NCBI RefSeq assembly: GCF_001723175.1
Contig: NC_064651.1
Coordinates: 2,666,001 to 2,730,000, forward strand
Direction of reading: 5' to 3'
Origin: Penicillium oxalicum
Lineage: Eukaryota > Ascomycota > Eurotiomycetes > Eurotiales > Aspergillaceae
Length of the DNA: 64,000 nucleotides
The notes under the pieces were generated by a model. It saw only the letters and a program-made list of their open reading frames with translations. It made no database searches and was not told the origin of the DNA. Position 1 is the stretch's first letter, and each line of letters opens with the position of its first letter. The position numbers and the translations under genes are program-made. Positions 10,745-22,648 of this stretch are shown one piece after another.

Positions 10745-11826
10745 TCATGACCAGGACGTGACGCATGTGCCCACATCTGCCAAAGCGAAGTAGCCCTTAT
10801 TCTCGACGACTCCGCGATCCTTCACCACGGCCGTGTACTTCACCACCCACTGCGGCTCCACGTCTCCTTGAATTCCATCATTGGCGTCTGGCGCCGATGC
10901 CAGAATTCCCGCGCCGCCCTGATCCCGGGGACCCAGAAGCTCTCGTGTCATGCCGACGGGAAGGATGTCGTTGCAATCGTTGTGAGTCAAGAGTTGAATC
11001 TTCTCCTGTTTCGCGTAGAGAATGAGAGACTTGGGCACCACGCAACAGTCCTTCAGATTGATCTGATCCACGGTAGGCTTGACCTGAGTGTGAGGGAGGA
11101 ACCGAGCCAACCGCTCGCTGCCAAACTCGGCAACTCCCAGTTGCGCAATCATGCCTTGGGCATGCAGCGATTCCAACACCCGCCACGTCTGGACCATGCT
11201 GTCGAAATCATCTTCCCCACTGGCGTCGGACCCTTCCTCGTCACTGTCATCGTCCGCATCGAAGAGGATGCCCGGGAACGAGACGATCAGCAGATCAATG
11301 GACTTGACCTGTAACTCCCTCAGTACCAAATCAATGGCTTCCCTGGTGTGTGCGCAGCGTCTCGAGGCTGGAATTCCCGGCAGGTAGAATAGCTTGACCG
11401 TAATATCGTATTGATCCCGCTCCTCGGCCAGTCCACGCTGTGAAAAGTCCACGGCCGGAATGTAAAGCGCACCGTCGCGATTCTCCGTCCATGACGCCGC
11501 GTCGCTCTGTTGCTGGGAAGTGGAGGAGCCGTTGAAGTCGATCGCCTGCGACGCGACGAAGTTGGACCGGAGCGAGGTAATCAGTTCGATATTGGATTTT
11601 TGCATCATCGGCTGTCGGATGACGGACGGGGGGCCGCCGTTCATGATATTCCTATGAGACCGGAATGAAATACCCCATGTCAGTCCTTCCCATTTTCGCC
11701 TGTATCGGTGCAGAGTGGCAAATGTGAAACAAAATGACAGGAAAATGAATTTGAAAAAAGGACCAGAGACAGAAGCAAGTGCGTGCTGAGGGGGCCACCT
11801 TACGATGTAGAGAGGATCAACTTCAT
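10745..11826 (-). CDS. glutamate-cysteine ligase regulatory subunit (GCLM type), 309 aa
   Basis: This is the modifier subunit of gamma-glutamylcysteine synthetase, the first step of glutathione synthesis; it has an aldo/keto-reductase fold but no need for catalysis. Exons: 11804-11826 and 10745-11651; the first exon holds only 23 nt (MKLILSTS). The intron has donor GTAAGG, branch CTGAC and acceptor CATAG, and the join restores MKLILSTSNIMNGGP with total length 930 nt, exactly in frame. Conserved-looking segments include KSNIELITSLRSNF near the N-terminus, SIDLLIVSFPG in the middle and GVAEFG/VDQINLKDCC further on. An acidic low-complexity insert (DADDDSDEEGSDASGEDD) sits at about residues 135-155. 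It lies on the same strand as a second AKR-fold gene immediately upstream. Confidence 0.85.
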
Positions 11827-12300
11827 GGCTGCGGAGGTTCTGCAGGGAGCCGCAGGCAACTTTTGTGAATCAAATTGGTTATACTTGTTCTCGATTGAAA
11901 ACGTTACTTGAGATCTCAAGAGTAAAGAAGAAGGGTTGCAAGAGTGTAGAGAAAGAGAGAGGGAGGACGGAAAAGAGGAATTGTCTGAGAAGAGATTCTT
12001 TGTCCGCGCGATTATCCCGCGAGCGCAAAACCCCGCGGCCCGTCGGTAGCCCCTCCGAACGGTTCCTGACAAATCCACTTGGGGGGGGACGTGGAAGTAA
12101 ACTGATTGTGGTTTTGGAGTAAGACGGAAGCTGACTCTTTTTATTCAATCCACTCCATTGGATTCGTCCATTGATTGCTGTATGGGAGATGTAGTTTTTG
12201 AAAAAAAGAAAGAAAAAAAAGAAACAACCATTGCCACAGGTGATATACTGCACCAACAGTGTTCCAAGATCAAATCTATAGGTGTTTCATATCGCATCTA
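11827..12300. other. intergenic, 474 bp (promoter of the GCL regulatory subunit)
   Basis: Between the stop of the aldo/keto reductase and the start of the GCL subunit, both on the minus strand. It has a C8 run on the minus strand near 12080 and A/G-rich patches. No gene or clear motif seen. Confidence 0.55.
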
Positions 12301-13540
12301 CTAATCCTCGTCCACCGTGGGATCCCAATCCGTGGGACTATACTCGCCCGTGTCTAGCAGCTTCATATCCTCCGGCGAGAGCGCAAAATCAAACACATTT
12401 GCATTCTGTGGAATGCGCTGGGTCTTTGCAGACTTGGGGAGCGGCACAAATCCCTACGAGCCACAGCCGCGAAAAGAAATAAAAAAAGGATCATCAGCAT
12501 CTCTGTCGACGGCGCGCATGAGTGGATAGAATCATTTGTCACTGACCATCTGTAGGCTCCACCGGATTAGAACCTGTGCAGGCGACTTGCCATACTTTTC
12601 TCCAATCTGAGCCAGCACCGGCTCCCGGAATCGGGTCCCATGCGCGAGCGGAGAATAGGCCTCGACGACAATCTCTCGACTCTGACACCACTCGACGATA
12701 TCCGAGTGGTCCAGCCAAGGATGAAGTTCGTACTGGCCGACGGAGATCTCGCCTCCACCGCCGCCCTGAATGTACTCTTCCAGCTCTTCAAGGTGGTGGA
12801 TGCCGTAGTTGGACACTCCGATTGATTTGACCTTGCCGGCCTTTTGAGCCTCGACTAAGGCCCGCCAGCTCCCGAGACGGGCTTCTTTGCCCCCGTAGGG
12901 AGCATGAATCAGAATCCTGGCCTCGTATGTCAGGGATATTTGTTGTCGAGACATGTGGATGGGGCTTGCGTGGAACACTCTCACAAATCAAAGTAATCGA
13001 GGCCAGCTTCACGTAGACTCGACTCAATCGCACGTCGGGCATCACTGTAGCCCATCGACTCCGGAGGGATCTTGGTGGTGAAGAAGATGTCGGATCGATC
13101 AAGGCCGGAGTCCCGGATGGCACGACCACAAGCCCTTTCATTGCCGTACATGATAGCAGAGTCGATCTGGAGATATGATTGAGCAAGGTGAGACGCGGCA
13201 CAGAGACCGTCTGAGGGAGAGTGGTTGTCCATACATGTCGAAATCCATTTTTCAGCGCTTCTGCAACCACCTTTTCTGTAGTTGAAGGGGGACTTTGATC
13301 TGTCAGCTGGCCCTGGACATTCAGATAGAGCTATCTGATGTTTTTTTTTTCAAAACCCCCAAAAAAGAACAAAACATACATCAAATAGACCTGCAAAGCC
13401 ATCGTGTGTCAGACACCAGTCATGCAACCATACGATCATCCACAACCATAGTCGTTTGTTCTTACCCCAAAGCCCAGCACTGGAATCTCATGGCCGGACC
13501 GGAGCTTGTATTTCGATTGCAGCGTCTGCTTGGATGCCAT
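12301..13540 (-). CDS. aldo/keto reductase (282 aa, six exons)
   Basis: This is a cytosolic NAD(P)H-dependent carbonyl reductase of the AKR superfamily. Exons (minus): 13466-13540, 13380-13390, 13235-13292, 12985-13166, 12547-12916, 12301-12453; they sum to 849 nt and keep phase at every junction. The second exon is only 11 nt (VYL plus two bases). The AKR catalytic tetrad is D50 (HIDSA), Y55 (MYGNE), K80 (TTKIP) and H113 (LIHAP); the (IGVSN) strand and the cofactor-binding PLPKS motif near residue 236 are also present. The C-terminus (DWDPTVDED) is family-typical. The substrate is unknown; close in type to the 2,5-diketogluconate reductase/GCY1 group. A single-exon reading would break the protein into pieces, so splicing is required. 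Confidence 0.9.
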
Positions 13541-13933
13541 GTTAGAGTTGGTCATCGGGGTATCACGCTCAACGAGGCCAGCGTGGGAGTGCAGAAGAGG
13601 GACTGTTCGGAGGGGAGGAATAATCGCCGCGGCGATGAGATCATTGCGGAGACCAGCCGACGTGGGGGGGGGCTCATGCTGGTGTCTAGACCCGTTTCGA
13701 GGGTCAAGAAAATGTGTCTCCTACATTCATTGCAAGCATCGCGTGGAGGACAATCCAGAGCGTCTAGACTGCAGGAAATGTATAATAATTGTCTTCCATC
13801 AGACAGGAGACATGCAGAGCCATTCTCATGGGCACAAGACACAGGTGATAAGCCATGCAATTCTCTATGGACTCATTCTCCCCTCTATGTATACATGACA
13901 TGGAAACAAGAGAAAAAAAAACCTCCCCCCATT
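13541..13933. other. intergenic, 393 bp
   Basis: Promoter of the aldo/keto reductase and trailer of SPF1, both on the minus strand. Overlapping small open frames have no family resemblance. Nothing seen. Confidence 0.5.
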
Positions 13934-16900
13934 CTAAATCTTGCGTTGCTCCTCCTTCTGTGCCTCAGCCTCAGCTGCTTCCTGGGCTTTGCGGTCAACC
14001 TCCCGCTTCAACTGATCAGGACGACGGACAGCGATATCCTTGGGTCGGAAGTCACTGAACAAGCTCTTGAGCACATTCTCAATCAGCCAGCAACCGGCAT
14101 AATCGAAGATCATCAGCACGGTCAGGGTGACCTTGAACTCCGTGCTGAAAGGAACCAGACGCAGCTTCTCGTTGATTTCGGGCACAAACTCGGTCGCGCA
14201 GGAGAAGGCAATCGCGGTAGCGCCGACCAGACCCCAGTACATAGCACGGTTCTCACGAATGGATTCGCGGAAAGGACGGCCCTGGTAGTTGATGGAAAAG
14301 GTCGAGATCTGCTGGATCAGTTGAAGCAAGTAGATGGCGCTGTTCAACAAGGACGGCTCAAATTCGCCCTCGAGATCGATGTTGTCGCCTCTCCTAAAGC
14401 ATTGATTAACATGTGTTTCCGGTCGCAAGAATTCGCATGAACACTTACGGCTCAATCTTATACACGTATTGAGTCAGGTAGATCAGAGTGACGATGTGGA
14501 TCGCAAACTGTCCGAGCACGGAGCCAATAATGTACACATTAAAGATGTTGGGTTGCGGGCGCTCCTTAGAAAGACCCTCGACAGACTAGAAGCGGGAGAA
14601 GAAAAGCGTCAGTCAAAGCAAAAATGAGGATGAGGGGGAGGAGATTATCTGAACATACCTTGGCACGAGAAATGGACAAGAAGCAGACACTCATCATCAT
14701 ACCACTAATGGTGACCTGACCATCTCCAAACTTGATGCCGTCCAGATAGATGACACTCAGACTGTAGGCACTGATGAGGCAGTTCAAAGCGAGAATCTTG
14801 TACATTTGGATAGTGGCAACCAGAGTGCAACGACCCTGACGGATGATGTTGGGGATGGCGACAACGTTGGCAAGTTTGCTGGTGAAAGGAGCGGCACAGG
14901 AAGCATCACCGAGTTTGATGGTAGGCGGCTCACTTTCGTCCAGCTCCGCCTCCAACATGGACGAAGTAAGCTTGTCGGCAAAGCCTGCTGCTGCGACCTG
15001 GGCCTGCTGCTGGCGTTGTTGTTGTGGAGTCAGGTTAGCGTTTGCCTGTTGAAGTGCTTGGGCACCCGGAGAAGTGATGGTTTGAATATCCTCGCCAGGC
15101 TTGTCGCCCGCAGCGGCGATCGCTGCCGTGCCCTTCTTCTGCAATTCTCTTTCGATGGCCTTTTGGTAATGTGGGTTTCCGGGGCCAGGGGGGTACAGAT
15201 GAGCGATGGGAAGAGGGACCGGCGGCGCTGGCTGGTTGAACCGTTGCATCATGCCAGCCTGCTTCTCGTACAACTCCTTCATCTTGGTGACACGGTAGTG
15301 GTCGGCGATCTTGGTCAGGTCTTCCGGGGAACCATTCAGAAGCGCAACACCCACATGAGCCTGCTTGAGAGCACCGACGTCATTGGTGCCATCACCACAC
15401 ATGAGGGTCGTGTAGCCAGCGTCTTTGAGACCGAGCAGAATTTCTTCCTTCTGCTTGGGCGAGACACGAGCGTAAACCCAAGTATGGCGGAGAAGGTCGG
15501 ACAGAGCCTTCTGGCCCTTGAATTTAGCGAGAGCATAACCGGTGATACAGATGTCCTTGGACTTCAAGATCTCGGGGTCCAAAGGCTGAGTCGGGTCAAC
15601 ATCAGTGTTCAACTTATCGTCAATGGTACGCCACACGATTCTGGTCCCAGAAGTATCGTGCTCGGGCGCGTCAAGAATGACAACCTCGCGATCAACAATC
15701 TCCACCTGGCGAGCCACATGAACAGCGGTGAGGGGATTGTCACCCGTGATCATGACAACACGGTGGCTGCTTTCGTTCAACATACGAACGGCCTTGATGG
15801 CGTCGTCCTTGAGAGGGCACTGCAAGACCAAGAACCCAGCAAACAGTAGCTCAGACTCAACTTCCTCACGAACGAAGTTGTTCACGCGGTTTTGAGAAAG
15901 TTCGGACTCGTGCGAGAGATACTTGTAGGCGAGAGCGAGCACGCGGGCTCCATTGCGAGTGAAGTACTTGAAAGTCTCTTCGTAGTTGGAAGGGGCGTTC
16001 ACGAGCATAGTCTGAATGGTCTCGGGAGCACCCTTCACGGCAACGAGAGTCGACTTGCTCTTCTTGGATGTCTTTGGGTCGAAGGCGGTGACGATAGAAA
16101 TAGTACTCGATCTTTTTAGCGCAGAAGAGAATTGGAATCTTCTCTTGACCTGCACGGACTCGACAGGACGAGATTGAACGACGGGCGCGGATCCCTTGCA
16201 GGTAAGAGTGTCGTTTCTGCCCAGAGTCCAGCCAAGCCACTGCAGTGTGGCCTTCTCCATAGGGTCACCCACAACCTCGCCCTCGTCAAGTTTCACCAAA
16301 GCGTGGGCACTGGCGAGCACAAGGGTAGTATCAGGCCCAATAGCCGACACCTTTGCCAGATCAGTGTGAGCACCGTCCGCTTCAACGGTGGCGCCTGAAT
16401 GGCCGAGAGTCAATCCAGCGATACCGTCAACAACGAGATCTTCACCAGTCAGGGTGCCTGTCTTGTCAAAGCAAGCAATGTCCACGCGACCGGCAAATGG
16501 AATACGGAACGGCTCGGTGCAGAAAATGGCAAACTTGCTCAAGGCTGCGAGACTGGTATTGACCGCCAAGCTGAGCTCCATAGGAAGCTCGGGGGAACGA
16601 CACTCGTGATGATAAGGACACAGTCCAAGAGGAGCTTTGAACGTTTGCGGTCCTTCTGCACACCCTCCTGCCAGACATACCAAGATGCGGCAATCGCGAA
16701 GATGAGGAGGAAGAGAATGAAGAGCAGAGCCTCGGCGTTGTTGGCGGAGACGCGTTCGGTGGAGTAGATCATAGTTCGCACCAGGCTGCCCTGGCTGGTC
16801 TCGAAGCCGGTCTTCACAACGACACCCACCGCACCATTATCGGGAGGGGGGCGTACACCAGCAGGCAAACTCTTCGACATGTCCTCACCATTGGAGTTGG

Positions 16901-18044
16901 GGTGCGTGATCTGGAGGACCTTGGTGCCTCCGTGTACGAAAGAGTTCTTGTCCAATCCGTCGGGCTCAATGAGATCCTCACCAGGTCGCAGTTGAATAGA
17001 TTCCTTGAGAAGCGGCGTGCTCTCTCCAGAAAGCATAGCCTCGTTGACGATCACACTTCCCTCGATAAGAAGAATATCGCAAGCAACGCCGCCGTCCTCC
17101 TTGGTGCGGTTCACAGACATGAGGTCGCCAGGAAGAAGCTTGTCGCTGGTAATCTCCTGCCACTTGTTCTCTCGGTGCACCCAGACATCGTATGGCTTGA
17201 TGTTCATCGAACGGAACTCACTGAGGGTCCTCTGGCGTTGCCAAACAACTGTGCTCTCGAATGCGACAAGCATGAAAAGCGTGAACAACGAGTAATACCA
17301 GTATTCATCCAGCATCCACAATCCAACACAGAACACCTGGAAGACGAAGAACGGTGCCACAGCGTGCTCTTGGAACAGCTCAACGAATGTCGGGACGGGG
17401 ATGTCGAAGGTGTTGTCGCCATAGTGGTGCTGCACCCGTTCAAGCTCGGCCTTGGTTGTCAGACCCTTGGTCTGCTGGAACACCTTGAGAGCCGGCTTCG
17501 GTTCTGCGTCAAGCGCGTAGGACAAGGGGGCAAAGGTGCCAGTCTCGGGGTAGAACAGGAAGCGACGCTTCTGGAAAAGGAACGAGATATTCTTCTTGCC
17601 ACCGAAGTTCTCGCGAACGAGGGGGCAGATCTCGGCAGTGCCGGCATTTGTGATAGGAATGATCTTGATCAAGCTCGCGGTCTCGACGGAGTTAGCTCGC
17701 GTGGTAGTAAAGAGGGTGTTGAGGTTGATATTCCATTTGGTCATCAACCAGAAGAGCGACTGGACCGTGATGATGGACCCCGCGAAGACGAAGGTCCATT
17801 CTTGTCCTTGGATGTACGTATCATATCGGTCAGGGGAGAGGTAAAAGGCGAAGAAGACGGGCCATATGATCAGAAAAGGCCAAACGTAGGTATGAAGCTG
17901 AACAGGGAGAGGATTATGCAGAGATGCAAATTGGATCTGGGGATCATCTGCAAGCCGTGCCCTATTGACAGGATTAGCATCTTCAATGACATTCCTGTCG
18001 CTGTCGCAGGGGCAGTGGATTTGGATCAGGGACACCACTCACAT
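13934..18044 (-). CDS. SPF1: P5A-type ATPase SPF1 (about 1300 aa; one-base frameshift in this sequence)
   Basis: This is the ER P-type ATPase that removes mis-inserted transmembrane helices and supports ER ion/sterol/protein-topology homeostasis. Exons (minus): 18043-18044, 14659-17961, 14449-14585, 13934-14393. The start codon is split: AT ends exon 1 and G begins exon 2 (donor GTGAGT, branch GCTAATC, acceptor AATAG), giving MARLADDPQIQFASLHNPLP. Key motifs: TGES-type loop (LSGEST), the P5A signature PPELP, phosphorylation DKTGTLTGE with Asp near residue 500, TGDNPLT and GDGTND. A Pro/Gln-rich insert lies around residues 900-990. The frame breaks at a G5 run (16591-16595) inside PPELP: one more G restores it, and without it the total (3902 nt) is not a multiple of three. 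This is probably a sequence error; otherwise the gene is broken. Confidence 0.92.
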
Positions 18045-18398
18045 TTTGGCGATTGGGATGACCACTGCCGAGAACCTGGAAAGAGCGACCTAGATTCTCA
18101 TGCACAGACCCCACACAAATTTTAATCGAGAGGAGACACGAGTGAAAGAAGACACTTCCGAGCAGAAGAAGCCACCTCTGCGGTATAATTTGGGGTTCGC
18201 CCCTCGGATCCGCTCGCACCAATGGCTTATGTAAGGCTGGGCTCTCCGCGGCGCCGACCGCCCGCCGCACGGGTTCCATTTGAAGGCATTGGGATGCTGA
18301 AACAGGCAGTCGGGAGACAGCCGGATCGGCCTGCATTAATGTCTTTTGAGCCGGTAGCGATATATTTTATAAATGTTTTCATCCCTTCAACCAGCCCT
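18045..18398. other. intergenic, 354 bp
   Basis: The 5' side of SPF1 (its untranslated first exon must lie here) and the upstream region of tRNA-Lys. An AT-rich TATA-like stretch (TATATTTTATAAATG, 18361-18375) lies about 30 bp before the tRNA and is likely its Pol III upstream element. Confidence 0.55.
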
Positions 18399-18471
18399 GC
18401 CGGGCTAGCTCAATCGGTAGAGCGTGAGACTCTTAATCTCAAGGTTGCGGGTTCGACCCCCGCGTTCGGCT
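18399..18471 (+). tRNA. tRNA-Lys (anticodon CUU)
   Basis: The acceptor stem GCCGGGC pairs with GTTCGGC (two G-T wobbles); the D arm begins GCTCAATCGGTAGAGC. The anticodon stem TGAGA/TCTCA encloses the loop CTCTTAA with anticodon CTT at 18432-18434, and the T arm is GCGGGTTCGACCCCCGC. There is no intron. The A box (TAGCTCAATCGG) and B box (GGTTCGACCCC) promoters are internal; a T5 run at about 18500 can terminate Pol III. Confidence 0.97.
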
Positions 18472-19673
18472 ATTCCTACAAAAACAAACCTGAGATATCT
18501 TTTTGCTTCATGGAGTGTTACCATTCACATCGACTGCGATGTGTCGTGGGCTCCACGAGAGTCTTCAACCTATTTTTTTTTTTTTTGTCTTTACTCCAAA
18601 GTTGAACCTCTTCGGAAATACATGCATCCACATCCATGATATGCCTTCCCAACGGTTGCGATTCACCGCCGTCAAATTTGTTGGGGTCGCGGTTAGAGAA
18701 TATCTTCTAGTTCGGATCAGGACGCGCATTTGAGAAGTGGTCGCAATTGATCCAATGGAAATCTACATATGTCTAGGTAATCATTCTGCTGTCTGGGCAT
18801 ACTTTATACTATGGAGAATTCGCGGAATAGTTAGGCGTAAAATTATGACCGTCACATTCCGGGGACCAGGCTCGGAGAGTGTTGCGTGTGCGTCGTTATA
18901 TATAAAGGCCGAAATTGTGGAGTCTTATATCGATATGCATGTACTTAGGTACCCGTTGCCGTACAGGTAGAAGCGCAACCCGAAACCAAGCAAGAGCCCT
19001 CGTGTAAAGGGTCTATCTACCATCCGACAGGGTTGGAATAGAGTCCCAATTCCAAATATTAGATACCTAGGTGGTAGCCCGCTAGAAAAACCCCTAGGGA
19101 AATGGATACCTACCAGTACTCCGAATCTGACCATGGCTTAGATAAGGATTGATCCCATCACACTACAAGGGACAAGGTAGCTCTCGCCCGGGCAAGCGTA
19201 CCTTGGAAATATACAGTCCGTATAAAACAGCCTATTCCATCAAACAACGCGAGGAAACCCAGCAGCCGAAGACATCGAATAAACTTATCCCTCGGTGATA
19301 GGCAGTGCCAAGCAAACTAATAATGAGGGCACTGTGCTTTTTTCTCTCTGTACCTTGCTAATTCACAAGCAACCGGGCGCCCCCAGTAAATCATGACTGA
19401 CGTCTCAATGTCGGGTCAAAGCATGGAGTGAAACGAGGATGCATGGAAGAAGCAGAACGGCCGAAAAGGACCTATTGAATCGCTCACCAAGAAAGCCGGC
19501 CATTCGAACAAAAGTTCTGAGAATCATGGTGCAATGCACGGAACAGCTAAGCTCCACGACAGCTCGACAGCCAAGTCTCTAAGCCAAAACAGCCGGGTAC
19601 GTCTGGAACAGGGTGGAAGAAGAACCTCACGAACCCGCTAACCTCGGGCAAGTCTGACCTGGCGAGTATGAGC
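18472..19673. other. intergenic, 1.2 kb
   Basis: This is the trailing DNA of YVC1 (minus) and downstream DNA of tRNA-Lys. It is richer in A/T than the genes and contains several short CCTAGG/GGTACC-type palindromic words near 18945-19110. I see no open frame of substance and no transposon ends. Confidence 0.5.
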
Positions 19674-21790
19674 CTAGTTCGCCCCGTCCGCAGAATCAGC
19701 CTTCTCCGAGAGTTTCTTCACCAGCTCCGTCAGTAGAGCAACCTGCTCTTGCAACTGCCGAACCTCCAGAGTACAGGCGTCCGTTTTGACGTCAGGACTG
19801 CTCTGTCTGACTTCTTCCTTCCAGCTATCATCCAGATCGAAGTTGACATCACTGGCCACATGTTCCCACTCCTGCGTACAGTCGTCATCTTCTTCTCCAT
19901 GTCGACGATTCCATCTGATTTTGGCGGCCTGGCGAGTCTCGACCCACGCGGCCACGACAAGAAGAGGCGCGTATAAGATGCCCATGACAATATCGTTAAC
20001 CTTGGCGTAGCTTTTGGTCGAAAGCCACCACTCAAAGGGAATGACAAGGAACACAATCTCAATCAGATTGAAAGCTGGTGACAGGTGAGCAAAGGAATTC
20101 AACAAAGACATGACCCGAAATGGCGACTTACGTGCAATGAAAACGTTCTCGTCGGGAGCGCGCACGAATTGCATGGTCTTTGCGGCGAAAATGGCCATGA
20201 ACTCGTCGTTGGCATTGCCAGAAATATCCTCATAGGCGCTGTTGTAGAGGGCGATCAAGATATTCAAGAGAACTAAGGTCGTGTCAGACAGGGGCGAAGG
20301 TCTACCACTCATCGACGGCATGAATACATACCGATCATGACCACAAAGTTGAACACATAGTAGAGAATGATTCCGAATGGGAATGCAAAGTCTTGGAAGA
20401 TCTCAAACTCGGGGCTTTGCATAACACTGTTCGCCATGCCTTGAATGATGGGCCCAGTCATATCGACATCGCTGTCAACTTGAGACATGCCAATGAATGC
20501 TTGGAAAAATCCAACAAGAACCACAAAGAGCAGAGCGAAGAATATGATACTCTCCTTCATCATGACCCGCAAGACCACGAACATGGCCCCGAAGAATCGG
20601 AAAGAGTCGAGATACAGCATCATGCGCATCCAGAACATGGGACCTGAAAATGCAAGGAAGTTGTAGCTAAGCCCGTTAAAGCGTTCTCGCTGTGCGTGAT
20701 GGGTAGAGGGGGAATGGGCCAAGGCCACGCAGCGCATCGCGAAGGAAATCGCGAGCAAAGCGTAGAGAGTTGAATTGAAGGCATTCCAAAATTTGAAGTA
20801 GTTGCGTCCCACTTTCCAGAATTTTGCAACTTCGTCGCAGATAAAACCAAGAGTCATCAGATAGAGAATCCACTCCGCCAGATCAAGATCACCGGTGGGG
20901 TTGACGGTATTAATGACAGCTGTGTAGAGACACAGGTAGACCAATGAAAAAATAATCTGACAGATGTTCTGATATAAAGGCGTTCTCATGCGATCGGGGT
21001 GGAAGTGAACCCAGTAGTCAGTGCTTGATTTATCTCTGTACTCCACGAAATTTGTCGGGTTTCCCTCTTCCTGGCAGATCCAGCCGCGCCAGATGTACTG
21101 AATACATTTCTGATACCCAGAGGAGCCAATAACCCGTAGCGCATGGAGGTCGATCGCGCGCTCGACTACATTGGCGGGCGAGCTCTCCTCCCCTTCGATA
21201 AAGATCGAGTAGCGCTTCAGTAAGATATTCTTGAGCAAATGATCCTGGTCGGGTTCGGATTCAATGCTGGTAGAGGAAGTTCAGTGTTATGAGGAGATCG
21301 ACATCATCAGACACAGGGCCGGGGAGGGAGGTTGCTTACATGCGCTTCGCAATAACCTCACAGGCAGTCGCACGTCCATGGTGAAGATCAGCGTCCCACA
21401 GTTCAATATTGGCTTGCATTTTGAACCACCGTAGACAGACGATCAAGCAAAACACTACACAGGCGCTGTAGTCTTCGCCACCCGCCCGTTTGGCTGTTTG
21501 GACCACATGCTCAGATATGATCCGGCTGTTGGAGTCGGTCAAGGCGCTTTCGTCGAGCTCACAACAGACCACCTGCTCAATCTGGTATCTCAAGCGCAAA
21601 GCAACCTTAGCAATCTCCTTGGCAGACTCGAGTCCCTGAGCTTCGTCGCGTTCATGTGTTGGGAGGACTGCGACACGGTCAGCAATCATCTCACAGCTAG
21701 AGTCGAGAATGACGTACGTCTCTGCCGTTCCGCCTCCGCACGGTGTTGGGCTTCGCGACGAGCGCCCACTATAGAATCCCATATGCCCAT
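19674..21790 (-). CDS. YVC1: YVC1-type vacuolar TRP calcium channel (625 aa, five exons)
   Basis: This is a vacuolar membrane cation channel of the fungal TRPY family that releases Ca2+ on stretch or stress. Exons (minus): 21718-21790, 21340-21667, 20332-21266, 20132-20272, 19674-20074; the total is 1878 nt and every junction keeps phase. The ATG has a strong context (GCCATGG). The N-terminal 200 residues are soluble and helical. Hydrophobic segments follow from about residue 230 (IICQ to LYTAVIN and onward), with a pore-like segment near FFQAFIGMSQ and the conserved post-pore stretch LLNILIALYNSAYEDISG. The C-terminus ends in a Leu/Val heptad coiled coil (LEVRQLQEQVALLTELVKKL) after an acidic region (EEDDD; DVNFDLDD), typical of the family's Ca2+-sensing tail. 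Family assignment is firm; localisation is by homology. Confidence 0.88.
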
Positions 21791-22648
21791 GGCGAGTAAA
21801 GAGTGGAGATCTATCTGATGAATTCAGATCGCCGCAATTGCTTTTGGATTCTCGTCCGCCGTGGGATTTGTACTCCAAGCCAAAAGAGAGGTTCTTGGAG
21901 GAGGTACTGTGCAGACAAACCCAGACCGCGTGTGAACCTTAAAAGACATTCCCGGTTGTCTCTTGCACTCCCTAGACCGTTCTGGGACAACCGGCGACTA
22001 GCGCCATGCGCCAAAGTGGCACGAAGCTCTGGAAAACCATGGACACGCCTACTGAACGAGTGTTCTTGAAATTTGGAAATCGGAACCTAGCCAGGGCAGG
22101 AGAAAATTTGCCTGGGTATAATCAAAGTACGTAGGAAGTGAGATTCCCTCCGCCTGTGGGTTAGACTACGGCAAGCGCAAGGTCTCGTTTAGAGATAGTT
22201 TTAGAAGGTGTTACTGGCATTGACCGTCTCGATTCGATGGCACCACAACAAATGTACGTGAGCAATTCAGATCTCGCATCCCAAGCCCCGAAAAAAAAGT
22301 CCCTCTTGGAGAAGAAGATACAACGGGGGTGGGATCCCACCGACTGCTGAATTGTGTCTGCGACGCGGCCCCGAGCGATGCGACAACCCACCCCCGAGCT
22401 CGGGGCGCAGGCGATCGAACACTCTCGAGTCAAGGGCAGTCTCTGCCTGTAGTCATGCAATTGAGCATGTCTCGTCGAGTCCTTGTCTGTCATCTCATTG
22501 ATCGCGTAAATGTGCATGGCTTTTTCTCTATCCGTTGTGCTCAGCCTTCTCCGTCTTTCTCTCCCCCACACAGCTTTTTTCTGCGGAGCACGAATGGCAA
22601 CGCAGCGCCAGGGATCCCCCAGAATCTAGCAAAGTTGGAGGCGATCCC
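21791..22648. other. intergenic, 858 bp
   Basis: The 5' flank of YVC1 and the 3' flank of eIF2-alpha, both on the minus strand. Open frames of 130-200 codons here overlap the end of the eIF2-alpha gene in other frames or lack ATG starts. No independent gene seen. Confidence 0.5.

Noticed and set aside
14806..15849. 347-codon plus-strand frame opposite SPF1
   Set aside because: It is the antisense shadow of SPF1's well-conserved coding sequence, without independent motifs.
16902..18125. 407-codon plus-strand frame opposite SPF1
   Set aside because: Antisense shadow caused by codon bias; SPF1 on the minus strand has catalytic motifs throughout.
18940..19110. Clustered CCTAGG/GGTACC palindromes as a transposon end
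   Set aside because: No terminal inverted repeats, target duplication or transposase frame; words are only 6-8 bp.
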